NCBI RefSeq assembly: GCF_030272615.1
Contig: NC_081411.1
Span: forward strand, 152,137,971-152,201,970
Length of the DNA stretch: 64,000 bases
DNA from: Cryptomeria japonica
Lineage: Eukaryota > Streptophyta > Pinopsida > Cupressales > Cupressaceae
Direction of reading: 5' to 3'
The notes beneath the pieces are model-generated. The model was not told where the DNA came from. It saw only the letters and a program-made list of their open reading frames with translations, and searched no databases. A program made the translations under genes and the position numbers. Below are positions 38,561 to 51,090 of this stretch, one piece after another. The number at the start of each line of letters is the position of its first letter. Position 1 is the stretch's first letter.

Positions 38561-39217
38561 CTAAACTCCCTTGAATAACATCCCATCCTGAATGAAATAA
38601 TCCAACCATTTTCTTCTATCATCCATAACCGGTTCTCTACATGCTTTCCAAGGTTCTGCAAGATCTGCGTCTTCATCATACAAGGTCTTCAAATCTTCAA
38701 AACCTAATACTATCACTTTCATGTCTGTCAGCAAACTCCTTCTCCTACTCAATGCATTAGCAACTTTGTTAGATTTCCCACTTATATGCTTCAACACAAA
38801 GGTGTAACTCTGCAAGAACTCTACCCATCTCATATGTCTCTGATTCAACTTACTCTGACTGTTCAAATACTGCAAAGCTTGATGATCTGTATACAATACA
38901 AACTCCTTAGGCAACAAGTAATGTCTCCATTTCTTCAAGGCTTGAACTGTGGCATAAAATTTCTGATCATACATTGAATATCTCTTCTGGGCATCATTCA
39001 ATTTCTCACTGAAATATGCTATTGCTCTCCCTTCTTGACTCAAAACTGCTCCTATTGTTGTTCCACTTGCATCACAATCCACTTGTAATACCTTATTGAA
39101 ATCTGGTAAAGCCAACACAGGATGCTCAGTCACTTTCTGCTTCAACAATTCAAAACTTTTGTTTTCTCTGGTGGTCCACTTGAATTCCTTCAGATCTCCT
39201 CTCATGGTCTCAGTCAT
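38561..39217 (-). pseudogene. Gypsy RNase H domain and start of integrase
   Basis: Contains LQVDCDASGTTIGAVLSQ (first Asp), AYFSEKLNDAQKRYS, LYTDHQALQYL (later Asp) and KSNKVANALSRR, the usual order of gypsy RNase H, followed by the linker DLAEPWKAC...YFIQDGMLFKG leading into integrase. This block itself has no internal stop. Confidence 0.88.
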
Positions 39218-40244
39218 AGGGTTACCAACTAAACTAAATTTTTTGATAAACTTCTAGTAAAAACTAGCTAATCCATGAAATTATCTTACCTCTCCAATGC
39301 TTTCTGGTGTAGGCCACTCAACATTGGCTTTCACTTTCTCAGGATCCATCTTCAAACCATCCTCAGATATCACAAAGCCCAAATAGACTAACTCATCCTT
39401 CATGAAAGTGAACTTCTTAATATTGATCAACAACTTTTCTTCTCTCAACCTCTACAAAACTTGTCTTAACTGCAACAAATACTCCTCTTTTGTCTTACTG
39501 AAAATTAAAATGTCATCCAAATACACAATAACAAACTTACCCAAGAATTTCTTCAATACCTCATTCATCAACATCATGAAAGTACTTGGTGCATTAGTCA
39601 ATCCAAAAGGCATCACCAACGATTCATATAGTCCTTCATTTGTCTTAAATTCTATCTTCCACTCATCACCTTCTCTAATCCTGATATGATGATATCCACT
39701 CCTCAAATCTATCTTTGTAAAGTATTTTTCTCCACTCAAACAGTCCATTATTTCATCCATCCTAGGCAAAGGAAACCAGTATTTCATTGTGATCTTATTT
39801 ATTGCTCTTGAATTGGTACACATCCTTCGTTCTCCATTCTTCTTAGGTGCTAATACAATGGGTACTGCACAAGGGCTCAAACTTTCCCTGATCAAACCTT
39901 TCTTCATTCTCTGTCAGTGTTAGCCGATGTGTAGCTTTGTTAGGAAAACTAGCTTTGGGAACCAAGTCCATGCAATGACTAATACTTCTAACAGGTGGCA
40001 ATCCATCAGGTACATTATCTAAAATGATGTCCTCATATTCTGTCAGCAAATCTCTTATCTATGTCGAGTGTTCTCCTTCTAGTCTCTCAATCTTCTTAGG
40101 AATTAAGACAAAACACACATTCTCATGTCTCAGTCCATCCATGAATTTTCTTCCATCTACCAAATAGATTCTGGTATTTGTATAGATTTCATTCTTCAAA
40201 GGTTCCTCCAAAGGCAATAAGGTTTGCTTCATCCCATTGGCCAC
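39218..40244 (-). pseudogene. Gypsy reverse transcriptase
   Basis: The frame 39,907-39,452 has [32 protein letters not shown] and [12 protein letters not shown], with the YLDD catalytic motif. Downstream to 39,218 it continues as FTFMKDELVYLGFVIS-type thumb sequence with two or three stops. Upstream, 40,244-39,910 holds the connector between protease and RT in two frames, with stops near 40,060 and a frame change near 39,900. Confidence 0.88.
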
Positions 40245-40292
40245 AATACTATATGTATTCTTCCTCCCATCATGTATTGCATATCTATCAAA

Positions 40293-40691
40293 CTACCAAG
40301 GTCTTCCCAAGAAAAGATGACAAATATCCATAAGCATAATATCACACAAAACTTCATCATGATAATTCCCAATTTTCAATTTTACTAAACACTGTTCACT
40401 TACTAACAACTTATGTTCATCCTGAATCCATGCTATCTGATAAGGCTTAGGGCATTTCAATCCCTCCAATTTTAACTTATTCACCATCTCTCCTGAAACA
40501 AGATTATCTAAACTACCACTATCAATAACAACTTTACAACACTTACCGTATACATTACATCTGGTCTTGAACATGTTCTTCCTCTGCAAGGGTTCTTCAT
40601 CTCCTCCGGTATAACACAAAGCTCTCCTCATCATCAACAGTTCTCCATCTTCCAGTTTATTGTTTGATCTGGTGGGGTTTTCTTCCACCAC
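40293..40691 (-). pseudogene. Gypsy retropepsin-like protease
   Basis: VVIDSGSLDNLVSGEMV contains the D-S-G active site, and the block ends with CHLFLGRPW, matching the LGRPW ending typical of gypsy protease. 132 residues are open; the frame then stops immediately (about 40,290). Confidence 0.85.
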
Positions 40692-41033
40692 TGCTACTCT
40701 TTTGGTAGTCTCTGTCTTCTTACATTCAAATGTATGGTGTCCTTCTCCTCCACACTTAAATCAAATTCCTCTAAATGTCCTCTTGTCTTGTCTTCCAAAG
40801 TTCTCATTCCGGTAACCATCCGGTTCTCTCCTTCGGTAGAAATTTCTATCATCCTTCCGGTATGAATTACCTTCTTTGCTCACTTCCTTGTCCTTGTTTT
40901 GATCTATACTGGTTCCTCTTCCTCTAGTATATCCTCTTCCTCCTTAAAATCTTCCTCCGGTAAACCTTCCACCTCTACCTCTCTGTCTCTTCTCATGTCT
41001 TTTGTTCAATTTCTCTTCAGCCTTTATTGCATA
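40692..41033 (-). other. Gag C-terminal region with damaged zinc knuckle
   Basis: An arginine/glycine-rich stretch on the minus strand. FKCGGEGHHTFECKK at about 40,725-40,770 is a CCHC knuckle whose first Cys codon has become a stop. Confidence 0.7.
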
Positions 41034-41654
41034 CTAGTAAGCCTCTTCAACACTCTCCAATTTGGTCATACTAAGTTCCTCTTGTATAGAAATCCGCAAT
41101 CCATACAAATATCTTGCAATCTGTTCAACTTCATCATCAACATGTCTGGATCTAATGTTCAACTTGTAAAATGCTTTGGTGTACTCCTTCACACTAGATT
41201 CCTTCTGTCTCAGATTCTGCAACTTCCGGAATAAATCCACTTGATAATTCGCTGAGACAAACTTTGATTTTAACTTAGCAATCATCCTATCCCATGTCTT
41301 AATATTTTCTTTACCTCTTCTATGTCTATCAACTTGCAAATGCTCCCACCAAAGAGATGCATGACCTTTCAACTGGGTACAGGAATACTTCACCTTCCTC
41401 TCTTTGGTAGTGTTTTCAAAATTAAAATACTTCTCCATCTTTGGGATCTAATTCATCAATTCATCTGAATCTAACTTCCCATCATATTCGAGTGGGATAA
41501 AATGAGGTTTAGTGTTCACTCTACTCAAAACCCTTAAAAATATTTCTTCCTCCGGATCAACTGTAGGTAGGTTCACTTGTTCTGTTGGGGCTTCTTCACC
41601 TTCATCTTTGCTCACATCCTCAATATGCCAGTCTCTTCTCTGGGCTGTCTCCAT
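41034..41654 (-). pseudogene. Gypsy Gag
   Basis: Contains the Retrotrans_gag core: LKGHASLWWEHLQ, WDRMIAKLKSKFV, LQNLRQKESSVKEYTKAF and ARYLYGLRISIQEEL. A single UAG near 41,448 interrupts the same frame between an acidic N-terminal segment and the core. Upstream, an LETMETAQRRDW-like start lies just after the primer site region. Confidence 0.85.
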
Positions 41655-41845
41655 GGTTTCTAACCGGGCTGCTATTCCTCACAACATCTCCATCACAATA
41701 GGGTCTACATTCCCACACGCTCCACCATTCCTAGTTCCTCTTCGCGCCACTGATTCACGCTAGTCCTTTGCAATTGTAGGTTGGATCTGCAATCTGCCAC
41801 CCTACAACAAATATTTTAGGACACACAATCTCCGGAATGAAACTT

Positions 41846-41858
41846 CTCTCTGATACCA
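41846..41858 (-). promoter_or_regulatory. Gypsy primer binding site
   Basis: The minus strand reads TGGTATCAGAGAG, two bases after the LTR end TTCA. Confidence 0.85.
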
Positions 41859-41860
41859 CT

Positions 41861-42645
41861 TGAAGTAGTCACCGGTGAGGAGGGACCTCAAGGAGATCAG
41901 TCCAAACCGGTTAACAAGAGTAAACACAACAGAAACACACAGATATGATGGAGGCAATGCATAATAGGTAGTTTTATTGCATGAAAGTTAATTACATCTA
42001 ATCGGTAACAACCAGGTTACAACATACCGACACACAGGCTTGGTAGAATAGGTCACATCGGGACTTAGAATCGAAAGATCTATCTTCTAGGCACAATCTA
42101 TATATCTGATACTTCTTAATTCTCTGATTGATTACATTCTAAAGCATGATTATAAATATATATATCAATCCAAAGGATCCAATCGGCCCAAAAGGGATCA
42201 AAACCCAAAGAACAAGACCTAATGTGCAAAATGAACAAGGTCGGCCTTTGCCAAGAGATTCCTCCAGAAAATCCAAAGGATGAAACGTAGAAGGTCGGCC
42301 ACACACCCAGAAACATCGATATCAATGTCCAAGGCTTTACAAGCTTCAGAATAGGTTTCAGTAGATCACCAGAATAGGTCTCAGACAACAGGTAACAAAG
42401 GAACAACTGGTAACAAGAAACTATCAAGGAAACCGATAGCGATATCTTGTCGGAAAGTGATCCAAATGAGATGCGGTTTGAAAGAAAGAAAGATGATCAA
42501 GTCTTCAAGTAGAATCCATCTCCACAGGATCTAGTGAGCCAAAACTGGGACACATAGAAAGGAAAACTAAAACTACAAACAAAACATAAAAGAAATATTT
42601 TTGGTTGATGCAAGATTGTTGTGAACCGGGGATGCTCCTGCATCA
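41861..42645 (-). repeat. 5' LTR of the gypsy element
   Basis: 785 bp, with TG...CA termini intact. The 5' end TGATGCAGGAGCATCC is itself an imperfect palindrome. The TATA-like stretch is near 42,150-42,166. Confidence 0.9.
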
Positions 42646-42650
42646 CTTTC

Positions 42651-43435
42651 TAAAATCACAAAAATGGATATCCATCTTATACCTTCACCATAATCTTCCT
42701 AGGGAACTCATGCCCTTGCACCTTCAAATGAGCCTCAAAGATTATATCAATAATAAAGTTGTCCTCCTCTTCAATTAATTCACTTACCTAAACATGCTCC
42801 TTAGAAAAAACAACATTAGAATTGTCATCCTCTAGATTATGTGAATCATATTTACCAATAAATGAAATAACACTCACTACTAGGGTTTATACATTTGCTA
42901 TCAGCAAGTTAGAAAGTTTAATAGCATAAAAATTATCCTCAACCGATTTGTTTGCTCAAACATCCTAATCAGATAGGACAACATTTGGCTCAATATCGTC
43001 TGATCATCTAAGTTTGAATTGTCATCATTGGAAGAAGAATTTATACCATGTTACTCTTTATTGATTGTAGATTCGAGTAATTTCACTAAGATGGAGGACC
43101 AAAAGGGGCTCTTAACATGCCACTTTATTTTTTAAATCAAGAAAGTATAGTCTTGGATGAGAAATTAAAGATATTTATGCTCAAAATTGTAAGATGCAAC
43201 AAGAACAAGAGTTGTAATGCTTTGAATCTACTTTCTAAACCACAAATTTTGTTTGAAAATGGTGGAGGTTAGGGGTTTCAAAAATGAGGGCAACACAAAG
43301 TGGTCCTACTTTTATCAAAAAACATAACATAGCATCTAGTGTGCCCCCCTAAAATTTTACTCTCTTTTTAGTATTTCAAAAATTACTTCAATGAGAAATT
43401 AGCTAACACCATGTAGTTTACGTCAAAATTTCTAC

Positions 43436-43473
<38 letters not shown>

Positions 43474-43945
43474 TATTCAAAGTGGATACATCCTAAAAAT
43501 AGAAAATTGAGCATCTCCCCCCCCCAACCCCCCTCCCAAAAATTTTAAAAAAAAATTGAAAACTAATTGAAAATCTATTTTTTTAATACATATAGAATGG
43601 AGTATAGTTTCTAAAAATCTAATTTTTTTCAAAATTTGATGAATGAGTAAAAAATTCTACCCAAAATACCACACAATTATTTTTGACAAAAAAAGATACA
43701 ATAGCAAAAGAAATCAAAGATGAAAACTTTAACATACTCAAAACATGAAAAAAATTCATCATGGTATTTTTTAAATTTAAATTGAAACACTTGCAAACCT
43801 AATGGAGAGAATGCTAAAACATGTGATTTTTTTTAAATTTTTCAAAAAATACATCTTTAGTCATGAAATGGTTGTTCAACCCTTTTGGTTGGGATTTCTT
43901 AATGCATACAAAAACATGAATGTGTTATTTTTTGGGATCGATTGA
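42651..43945. other. Intergenic DNA, no gene recognised
   Basis: The minus strand at 42,700-42,800 shows a short frame ELIEEEDNFIIDII with FEAHLKVQGHEFP that could belong to a decayed LINE protein; this is weak. It includes an (AT)15 tract at 43,441-43,470 and C runs near 43,517-43,536. Confidence 0.5.
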
Positions 43946-44621
43946 GCCTAGGCTCAGTCACTACCAAGCCAAAATACACTCATGTTATAATGCGAGTGCA
44001 TTATAACGTGCTCACATTTTGGAGAAGACTATTTTTTTCTAACTCCCCATATTTTTCTTCAATTTAGAGTCATTCTCTTCATCAGAGTATATACATGAAA
44101 TAATATAACATTTCTTTTATTTTAATTTATTTTTCATTTATATATTGGTAGAATGTTTGAAAGTGGTTTCAAATCTCTAGGGGTTATAATGTATATTCTA
44201 GGTTTTAAAAGATCTTATAAATTTCCAAACTTAATCAAATTTCAATAATCAATAGGCTTTAATTAACATTATCTTTCTCTCTAGATATCACTCCATAGAG
44301 AGCAAGAGAATGTTGATAGGAGCCTATTGATTACTAGAATTTGACTAAGTTTGAAAATTTATAAGATCTCCTAAAGCCTAGAATATACATTATAACTCCT
44401 AAATATCTACAACCAAATTCAAACATCGTGCCAATATATACATGAAAAATAAATTAAATCATAAGAAATGTTATATTTCATGTATATATTTTGATGAAGA
44501 GAATGAGTTTGAGTTGAAGACAAATATGCAGAATTAGAAAAAATTCTTCTTCTCCAAAATGCGAGTGTATTATAATGTGCTCTTGTTATGGCCTTGCAGT
44601 GACCGATTGTAGGCTCAATCA
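43946..44621. repeat. Long imperfect inverted repeat (foldback), about 330-bp arms, almost no loop
   Basis: The left arm, read forward from 'gattgagcct' (43,949) through 'cattttggagaaga', 'cattctcttcatca', 'tatacatgaaat', 'gttataatgtatattctagg', 'atcttataaattt' and 'aatcaataggct', is matched by the reverse complement of the right arm from 44,621 back to about 44,300. The middle (AACATTATCTTTCTCTCTA / TAGAGAGCAAGAGAATGTT) is also paired, so the palindrome continues to its centre near 44,284. No frame of note lies inside. Candidates: a foldback or MITE-like element or a hairpin small-RNA source. Confidence 0.85.
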
Positions 44622-44840
44622 TGATCAAGCCAAAACATGTGCACATTATAACGTGCTCGTGTTATGACCTCATAGTGACAAATCCTAGGTTCGATCACTA
44701 CTAAGACATAACATGTGTGCATTATAATGTGCTCACGTTATAATGCGAGCACTTTATAGCTTGGTGGTGACCAATCCCAAGCTTAATCACTACCAAGCCA
44801 TAATGTGAGTGTTTTATAGTGTAACATGCTCATGTTATGT
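44566..44840. repeat. Tandem palindromic units next to the inverted repeat
   Basis: Three to four units of 70-95 bp share 'cattataa(c/t)gtgctc', 'gttatg' and 'tcgatcactaccaagccata'. The first unit is the outer end of the inverted-repeat arm. Single related units lie on the left side (about 43,950-44,010). Confidence 0.75.
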
Positions 44841-45880
44841 CTTATATGGCATAAAAAGTGGAGTGGAAACCTTTGGGTCTCCCATCTTGGTGCAATTACC
44901 TATTTTTAATATATTTTATTGGTAATAATTCTTTTATTTTTTCATGCATATTCAACTATATAAAAAAATGGAATAGAGACTTTGTTTTATAATTTCCAAG
45001 GAATTAGAGCAATTTTTTAAAATTTATGTCTTCATAGGTTCTTTATTTAATTTACATTATTTATGTATTTAATATGCAATTGATTCCCTTTGTTTTCTTT
45101 GCATGTTAAGCAGATAAATTATTATAAACATTCTTTTTTTTGTGCATTTTGTATATACAGATTCACTAAATTGGTTCAAATACTAAAATCTATTGAATTC
45201 TCTCTCAATGAAAAGCTTACTAAATTGAAGTTGAAGGTCTCAATGGCTTGAATTCTTGAATCTTTATGAAAAATTGATGGAAATAAAAAAAGGATTGCCC
45301 CAAAAAAAAAAGATTAAAAAGGAACCCCAAACTTTTAGGAGCAACTATTAATAACAACGAGATGTTTGGCTCTATGAATGATAATCCTCCTACAACAGAT
45401 AATGATACCAATGAAGTTAAAGTAGAATACAATGAAAAAAGTTAAAATTAATTGATGTAATCGAGAAAATTAACTTTGTCGATAAAGTATAAAGCTTGTC
45501 CAAAACTAGTGACAACTCTACTATAAAGAATCTTGAAAATGTTATCCCCGCCCTTATTAAAAAAAAATACCAAGAAATTATCTTGGATAAATTAAAGGAA
45601 CAAATTAGAGCCAAGAAGAAATTTAAAAGAATAGGTAGACCCCCTTGATACTGCAAATTCAATAGGTTTTGAAGGCTTGACATTAGAAGGTGACTATTGC
45701 GAACGAGTATGAGTGGGAGTGGGATTTATGTCGATAGGGTTTCTAGTGGTGAGGATGGAGATGGAAATGGTTAAGCTGGTGATTTAGATAAGGATGGGAT
45801 GCTTGGAACAACTTTGGTATAGTGCTTTGTTTGGCTGAAGTTATAGACTAGGCCTCGACCCCTATTTGGGAAGTGGTTTT
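44841..45880. other. AT-rich intergenic DNA
   Basis: No domain firmly recognised. A plus-strand KKKFKRIGRPP string near 45,615-45,645 recalls the basic tail of some LINE ORF1 proteins, but frames around it are closed. Confidence 0.5.
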
Positions 45881-46199
45881 GGATGTCATGTGCTTCCATG
45901 GCCTTTCTTTTGTTGGCCACCATGGTGTTGTAGGTTCTCATGTTGAGGTTGGTATTTCAAATCTTGTTGCTGCTACAACCTTTGGAGCTAGGGTTTCATG
46001 TTGGGGATTAAATTTGGAGGAAGATGGTGGGGAGAATTATGTAGAGGTGGTTGTGAAGAGTTTGGTAGAGGCATGCTTCTTCAACATGATGCTTGTTTGT
46101 TCAAAGAACTGGTTCAAGGTTTATGTCTATGGATGGATAGGCTATTGCCCCTTTCTTTGTGTGTTGCCTTATTTTTTTTCAATGTGTAGAGATGCACTC

Positions 46200-46620
46200 A
46201 ATGGTTTCTGGTGGATGGGTTGCTCTGCTCTGGGTGGAGGTTGCTTCTTCCATGAAAGTTTCTTGATTTACCACAATTTGGGAAAATGTTTGGACTTTCT
46301 AGGAGATTTGGATCTCCCTCTAGTCTTGAATTTATCATGCTTCTCATTCTTCTTGCATTTTTCCTTAGGTCTTCCATGAATAGTTAGGGCTTCCTTTGAA
46401 CTGATGGATACCTTCCTCTGCATCTCTTCACCAAGAAAGGCACCCATCATATATTCAGACTTTAAAACATAAAAAATACTACTTATGGCTATAACAAGAG
46501 AATTCAATGAAGCACGCAAAGAACAAAGCAAGATCTGAGACTTCTCCTCCTCATCAATCTTGACACCAACAAATGCCAATTGAGCTACTAACATATTGAA
46601 TTATTCCAAGTGGTTTGAAC
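46200..46620 (-). pseudogene. Copia Gag, C-terminal half (split by a later insertion)
   Basis: The minus-strand frame from about 46,610 has FNMLVAQLAFVGVKIDEEEK, ILLCSLRASLNSLVIAIS and GAFLGEEMQRKVSISSKEAL, then a lysine/arginine/serine-rich region and a decayed knuckle (CGKSRNFHGRS at about 46,240). This is the UBN2-type copia Gag. The N-terminal half lies at 52,290-52,629 on the other side of a retroelement insertion. No pol remains below 46,200. Confidence 0.75.
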
Positions 46621-47832
46621 TGTAACATCATAAATTGCACACCATGCAATTTCATGCTACATAAGCACCTCGGCTTTAAGCTGAATGGAGAATTCTCTTG
46701 GCTTATGCCCGCTTGCCTGCTTGGCTTGCCTTGTTAGCTTCCCATTTGTCCTTTTCCTAACCCTATTGACTATTTGACTTTGGGACAATAGTGCACCATC
46801 GATACATTTACACACTGCACTAATATCCCACAAAAATACAATCCAAAGGTGGCTACTGGAGTGTTGCACCTAATATTTTCAATAGTTGTAACACCTCCTT
46901 TTGTACGCACCAATGTTAGATTCCCTTTTGGGTTGCATATGTTACCTTTATGGGCTTCATTTTTGTCTCTCTCATGCTCTCATTCTATCTTGTGAAGCTT
47001 TGATTTCTTTCTTTCTTCTTCATCTCTAGTTTTACTTTGTGCTTGAGACTCCATCACTAGTTTTGTTGTACTTTCTACTATAGTTGCATCACATTCATTG
47101 TGTCCTCACTATCATTGTATCTTCATGCCTTGGAGGGTTTTGTGCTTCTTCACTCCAACAAACTCTCTACTTTTTGGGTGTGGAAGGAGAGTTTCTTCCC
47201 TCTTGCCATTACACTACTATCATTTTATCTCCATAGCATATTAATTATCTTATTCATTTGTATCTTGTTATCATATTACCCATTATCTATCTTTGTTTTC
47301 TATGGAGGTGTAAACACTAAATCAAGGGTTTGACTATGGTAGACCTCTTTATACAACCCCAAATTTTTTTTCTTTGGTTTGATATGTGCAGGTTCATTAG
47401 AGAAGAAGTTATCTAGCTAGATGCTTCATTCGTGGACCCATTGAAAAGACTTATTTTCCTTTGTATTTTCACTCTTCATTTATAGTTAGTTTAACTCCTA
47501 TTATTTGTTCATTATGTTTGAAAGCATTAAAAACCCGTGTCCTATCATTCTGTATTTTTTGGTATGGAATTTAATACTCTATCTGTACGGGATGCCATCA
47601 CATCACATTGTTGTCCACAACCTGTACATGCATCCTAGAAAGAGAGCTAACATTAACCACTAGAAAATATTTGTGACTTGTAATTTTGGGTTCTATAGTT
47701 AAAAAATTGTTATCTATTGGCACATGATAGTTTTCACACTTTGTGCTTATCCTGACTGGAGAGGTTGATCAAGTAAATCCTCAAGAGGTTGAAAAAATTC
47801 TTTTAGAGTGGTTTATTTTTTGCCCCTCTACA
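46621..47832 (+). repeat. 5' LTR of the first Tat-like element
   Basis: 1,212 bp, begins TGTAACATCATAAATTGC and ends GCCCCTCTACA. Shared blocks with the 3' LTR include 'tagtttaactcctattattt' with 'gttcattatgtttgaaagc', and 'gataatagttttca'-like text near the end. Confidence 0.85.
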
Positions 47833-47835
47833 TTT

Positions 47836-47854
47836 TGGTGAACTCGACATGAAA
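47836..47854 (+). promoter_or_regulatory. Primer binding site of the first Tat-like element
   Basis: TGGTGAACTCGACATGAA, four bases after the LTR end. It matches the site of the element at 56,840-64,000 (TGGTGAACCCGACGTGAA) except at two C/T-type positions. The tRNA was not assigned. Confidence 0.75.
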
Positions 47855-47959
47855 GCTTGTCTCTTGTTTGTTGATAAGACCAATAGTGATCTCTAGATCT
47901 GCACCACTCCTTTCTCACCTCATTCATCAAACTTCATCTCTACATCATTAAATCCTGCA

Positions 47960-48059
47960 TTGAGTCATGGCTCTTATGTCAATATGGTTACTATCACTTT
48001 GATCTTTCTCCCTTGCCAAAGGATGGATCTTATACATGTCTTTTACACCTTTAGATGCT

Positions 48060-48099
<40 letters not shown>

Positions 48100-48420
48100 C
48101 ACCTTGGCCAAGATAAATGGTCACACAGTTATAGGAGTCATGATTGATCCTACATGTAATGAGTCAATATCATTATTGAAGAGGCTCTGTTTATCAATGG
48201 TTTGCATAGAGAAATCTATAATGAGTGTCGTGCCCTTGTTTGTATGCATGATAGGTTGTCAATTCCTCCTTTGGGTAGTACCACCTTGATGATCCTTGTG
48301 GGACCCAAGGTGGTGTCAAGAACTTTTGTTGTCATTCCCAAGTTGGACTTATTCTATGCTAAGATGGATATCCTCTGATTGATTATCATGGATTAAATTC
48401 CCTTAATTGTTTATAACTCT
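47960..48420 (+). pseudogene. Retropepsin-like domain of the first Tat-like element
   Basis: KINGHTVIGVMIDPTCNESI (about 48,104-48,163) aligns with the protease region of the second Tat-like element (RGVLIDPSCMVNVI). A later frame has MILVGPKVVSRTFVVIPKLD (48,288 on), the second half of the same domain. The aspartate is followed by P-T-C instead of the usual T/S-G. Frameshifts and a (TA)18 tract disrupt it. Confidence 0.6.
48063..48098. repeat. (TA)18 microsatellite
   Basis: Uninterrupted TA repeat inside the protease-like pseudogene. Confidence 0.95.
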
Positions 48421-51090
48421 TTGAAGTTCCCCATGAAGGCACAATGCGCGTTGTCCAGGACTCTGGATACCAGCCACTAGTTACCCATGTGGGCTTCTCA
48501 TTGGATCATTTTTTGCCTGCTTTGATTGGGCCTATGCTTCCTCGTGTAGACTTGTTATATAAAAAATATTATAATTATAATATGAGAGATTTGGCACCTA
48601 AGTTAGTATAGCATGTGAATTATTAACCTACTCTTGCATCAATTTTCACTCCTCTATCTTCTCCTATGTTTCACTAGGTTGAACCTTCTACCCTTTCTTC
48701 ATTAGGGGCTAAGGATATACTTGTTCCTCAAAGTAGACCTCCTTTCCCATCTAGGACTAGGCATCCCTTAGCGACATCTTCTATTCCTAATCTTGCACCT
48801 AGTGTAGATAAAGGAAAGCTAGTTGTGCTATCAGCGTTTATAGCCCTCCCTCCCTTTGAGCTCCTGATTATCAGAAATTTCCCTTGTCCTACCTGGTATG
48901 GTAAGGGTAGGATTTCACCCCACACTTTTTCTTCACCTCTGGCTCCTACATTATAGCCTTATCAATTGGGCCTTTTGCTTTGCCAAAAATGGAAGAAGTG
49001 GCCTCTCTTATGGAGCAGGATGCTACTGAGCTTTCTTAGACATCTCTTCCTAGTCCCCATTCATGCCAAATTCAACTTGCAGGTGAGCGTAAGTATCATC
49101 GACGGGCGATGGCCTAGGAGTGTGAGGCCTCCTTGAGGGTTGTGAGTGACTTGTCAGTGTCCACTCCTACTCCTACTATTTTTGTGCCTATCCCCACTCC
49201 TATTGCTCCTATTGTATCTACATATACTCTCTTTCATGTTGTTTTCTTCTGCTCTAGAGACCATTAGTGAGCCTCACCCCAAAAGAGTATAGGTTTTCAT
49301 TGCTCCCTCCTTGGAGCCACCTCTCACCAACTCTTTGCCTAATATCCCTCTATTCTATCAACCCATTTACATGCTTCATACACAGGTTGTATGGACAGTG
49401 AAATATTTTTTTCTCCTCTTGCCTCGTAACCTCATCTTCATCATAGTTTTCCTAGGGCACTTACACCCACTATAGTTGATAGGAGACCTTCACCTTCACA
49501 ACCACCTAAGAAAAAGTTTGAGTAGGGCCCCATTCTTGAGTTTTTTCATTGGAAATCAACTCCAACGATCTCTTTTCCTATTTTCTATTTGTTTTAGTCC
49601 ATGTTTCTTTGTCTTCTTCTATTTGTGTTATTGAGTGGGCTTCACCTTCTCTAAAAAAAAATTCCCCTCTTCTAAAGGCCAATGGTGTAGCTCCTATTTC
49701 ATCGTCTTGAGAAAATTCACATGCCTCTTCTATAAAGGGGCATTTGTTTGACTCTTTAGAGGAACTCTTTGTGTTGTCTATAATCTTAACACAATCATTG
49801 ACTCTTACCTCTTAGGTACTTTTGGATGAGAATGTGGAAGCTACATCATCCTTGGCTCTTCCTGCTGGTGAGGCGCCTGGTACTATTCTAACTGTTGTCC
49901 CTCTTTGGGCTCATCCTTCCTCCCCATATGATCAAGATTGGGAGGATGATGATCTAATAGGATAACTCTTCTTTTTGTAGATTAGAGTGTGCCTGTCTAT
50001 GTTCCCTTGTGCTTATTTTATGTGTTGTTTTATATGTTTTGTTCCCCCTGAAGGACCCAGGTTATTCTATCGATACTTGGAAATAAGGGGTGATGATTGT
50101 CTTTATATCTGTGTGCTCTCCTAGATGACCCAATTCACTCTATAAGTGCTTGAAAATATGGGATTATCTATTGTGACCTTCCTCTATGTGGTAATCATCT
50201 TTCTTCTATTTGTTAGATCTTGATTTTTGGCATTCAGGGACAATGCAACTTAGTGTTGGGGGCATTTAGGCTTCCTTCCATGTTGACCTAAATTTTTATT
50301 TTATCTTTGTCTTCATTTTCCCTCTTCAGATTTGAAAACTTCAAGACCATGATGATTAACTCATACGTTGTCATATGCATTATTTAATTTCACTACTATG
50401 AGTTCTTCCAACATTGAACTATCGGATCCAACAGTGTCTTTGTGTTTTTATTGATGTTGTGGCTATCATTTTTCATCTGTTGTAAGGTTACATTCTATGG
50501 AAACATCTCGTTATGTTGAAGTGACATAGTACCTCTTCTCCTTAGAATGGCATGTGTTCCCTTCGTATAACGCACACCATTCTAAGGGAGGGCTATCAAA
50601 TCTACATTTTTTCATATCTAAATACATATTTATCTCATGATATTTTGTCATATCTATTATCTTGTTACCCTCATGGGGGCCAAACCACTATCTCAAATGA
50701 TATTTATTATCTTATCACCAAAGTCATGGGGACCAAACCACTATCTAATTAATCATTGATCACCCTATTGTATGGCTATCTAGGATAACACAACTTGCTA
50801 CCCATATCAATGCTATATTTTTATCTCAGTGATCACTATTTTTCTATCTTTGTATATGATTGTATCATTTTTTATATAAAAAAAATTATTTTTCAATTGG
50901 CATGTTTGTCTATAGCTAACATGTTTGTGATGGAACAACCTAACAATATCTCGCAAAGGTTCAAGTCTCTTCCTTGGGGGCAACTCTATATGAACAAAGG
51001 ATTTTGCTTCCCTTCGTATCTCAGTAAAATATTTTCAACCTTATCTCTCTAATTTAGCTCGCATCTCTTGATGGTGATATGCTTACTAAA
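48421..51090 (+). other. Linker and 3' region of the first Tat-like element
   Basis: Plus-strand translations are rich in P, S and T (for example PPFPSRTRHPLATSSIP near 48,750) with stops every 50-100 codons, parallel to the proline-rich tail after the protease in the second Tat-like element. From about 50,000 it is non-coding. No pol motif was found. Confidence 0.55.

Larger units (their letters stand above)
36471..42645 (-). mobile_element. Full-length decayed Ty3/gypsy element with chromodomain-like tail
   Basis: LTRs lie at 41,861-42,645 (5', minus strand) and 36,471-37,225 (3'), with CTTTC at 36,466-36,470 and 42,646-42,650. The LTR starts TGATGCAGGAGCATCCCC and ends CACCGGTGACTACTTCA (the 3' copy ends in TTTA instead of TTCA). 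The primer site is TGGTATCAGAGAG. Domain order on the minus strand is Gag, zinc knuckle, protease, RT, RNase H, integrase, chromodomain-like motif, as in chromovirus-type gypsy elements. Several stops make this copy non-functional. Confidence 0.93.

Noticed and set aside
45873-46379. 168-codon plus-strand frame
   Set aside because: It lies antisense to a recognisable copia Gag relic and has no domain of its own.
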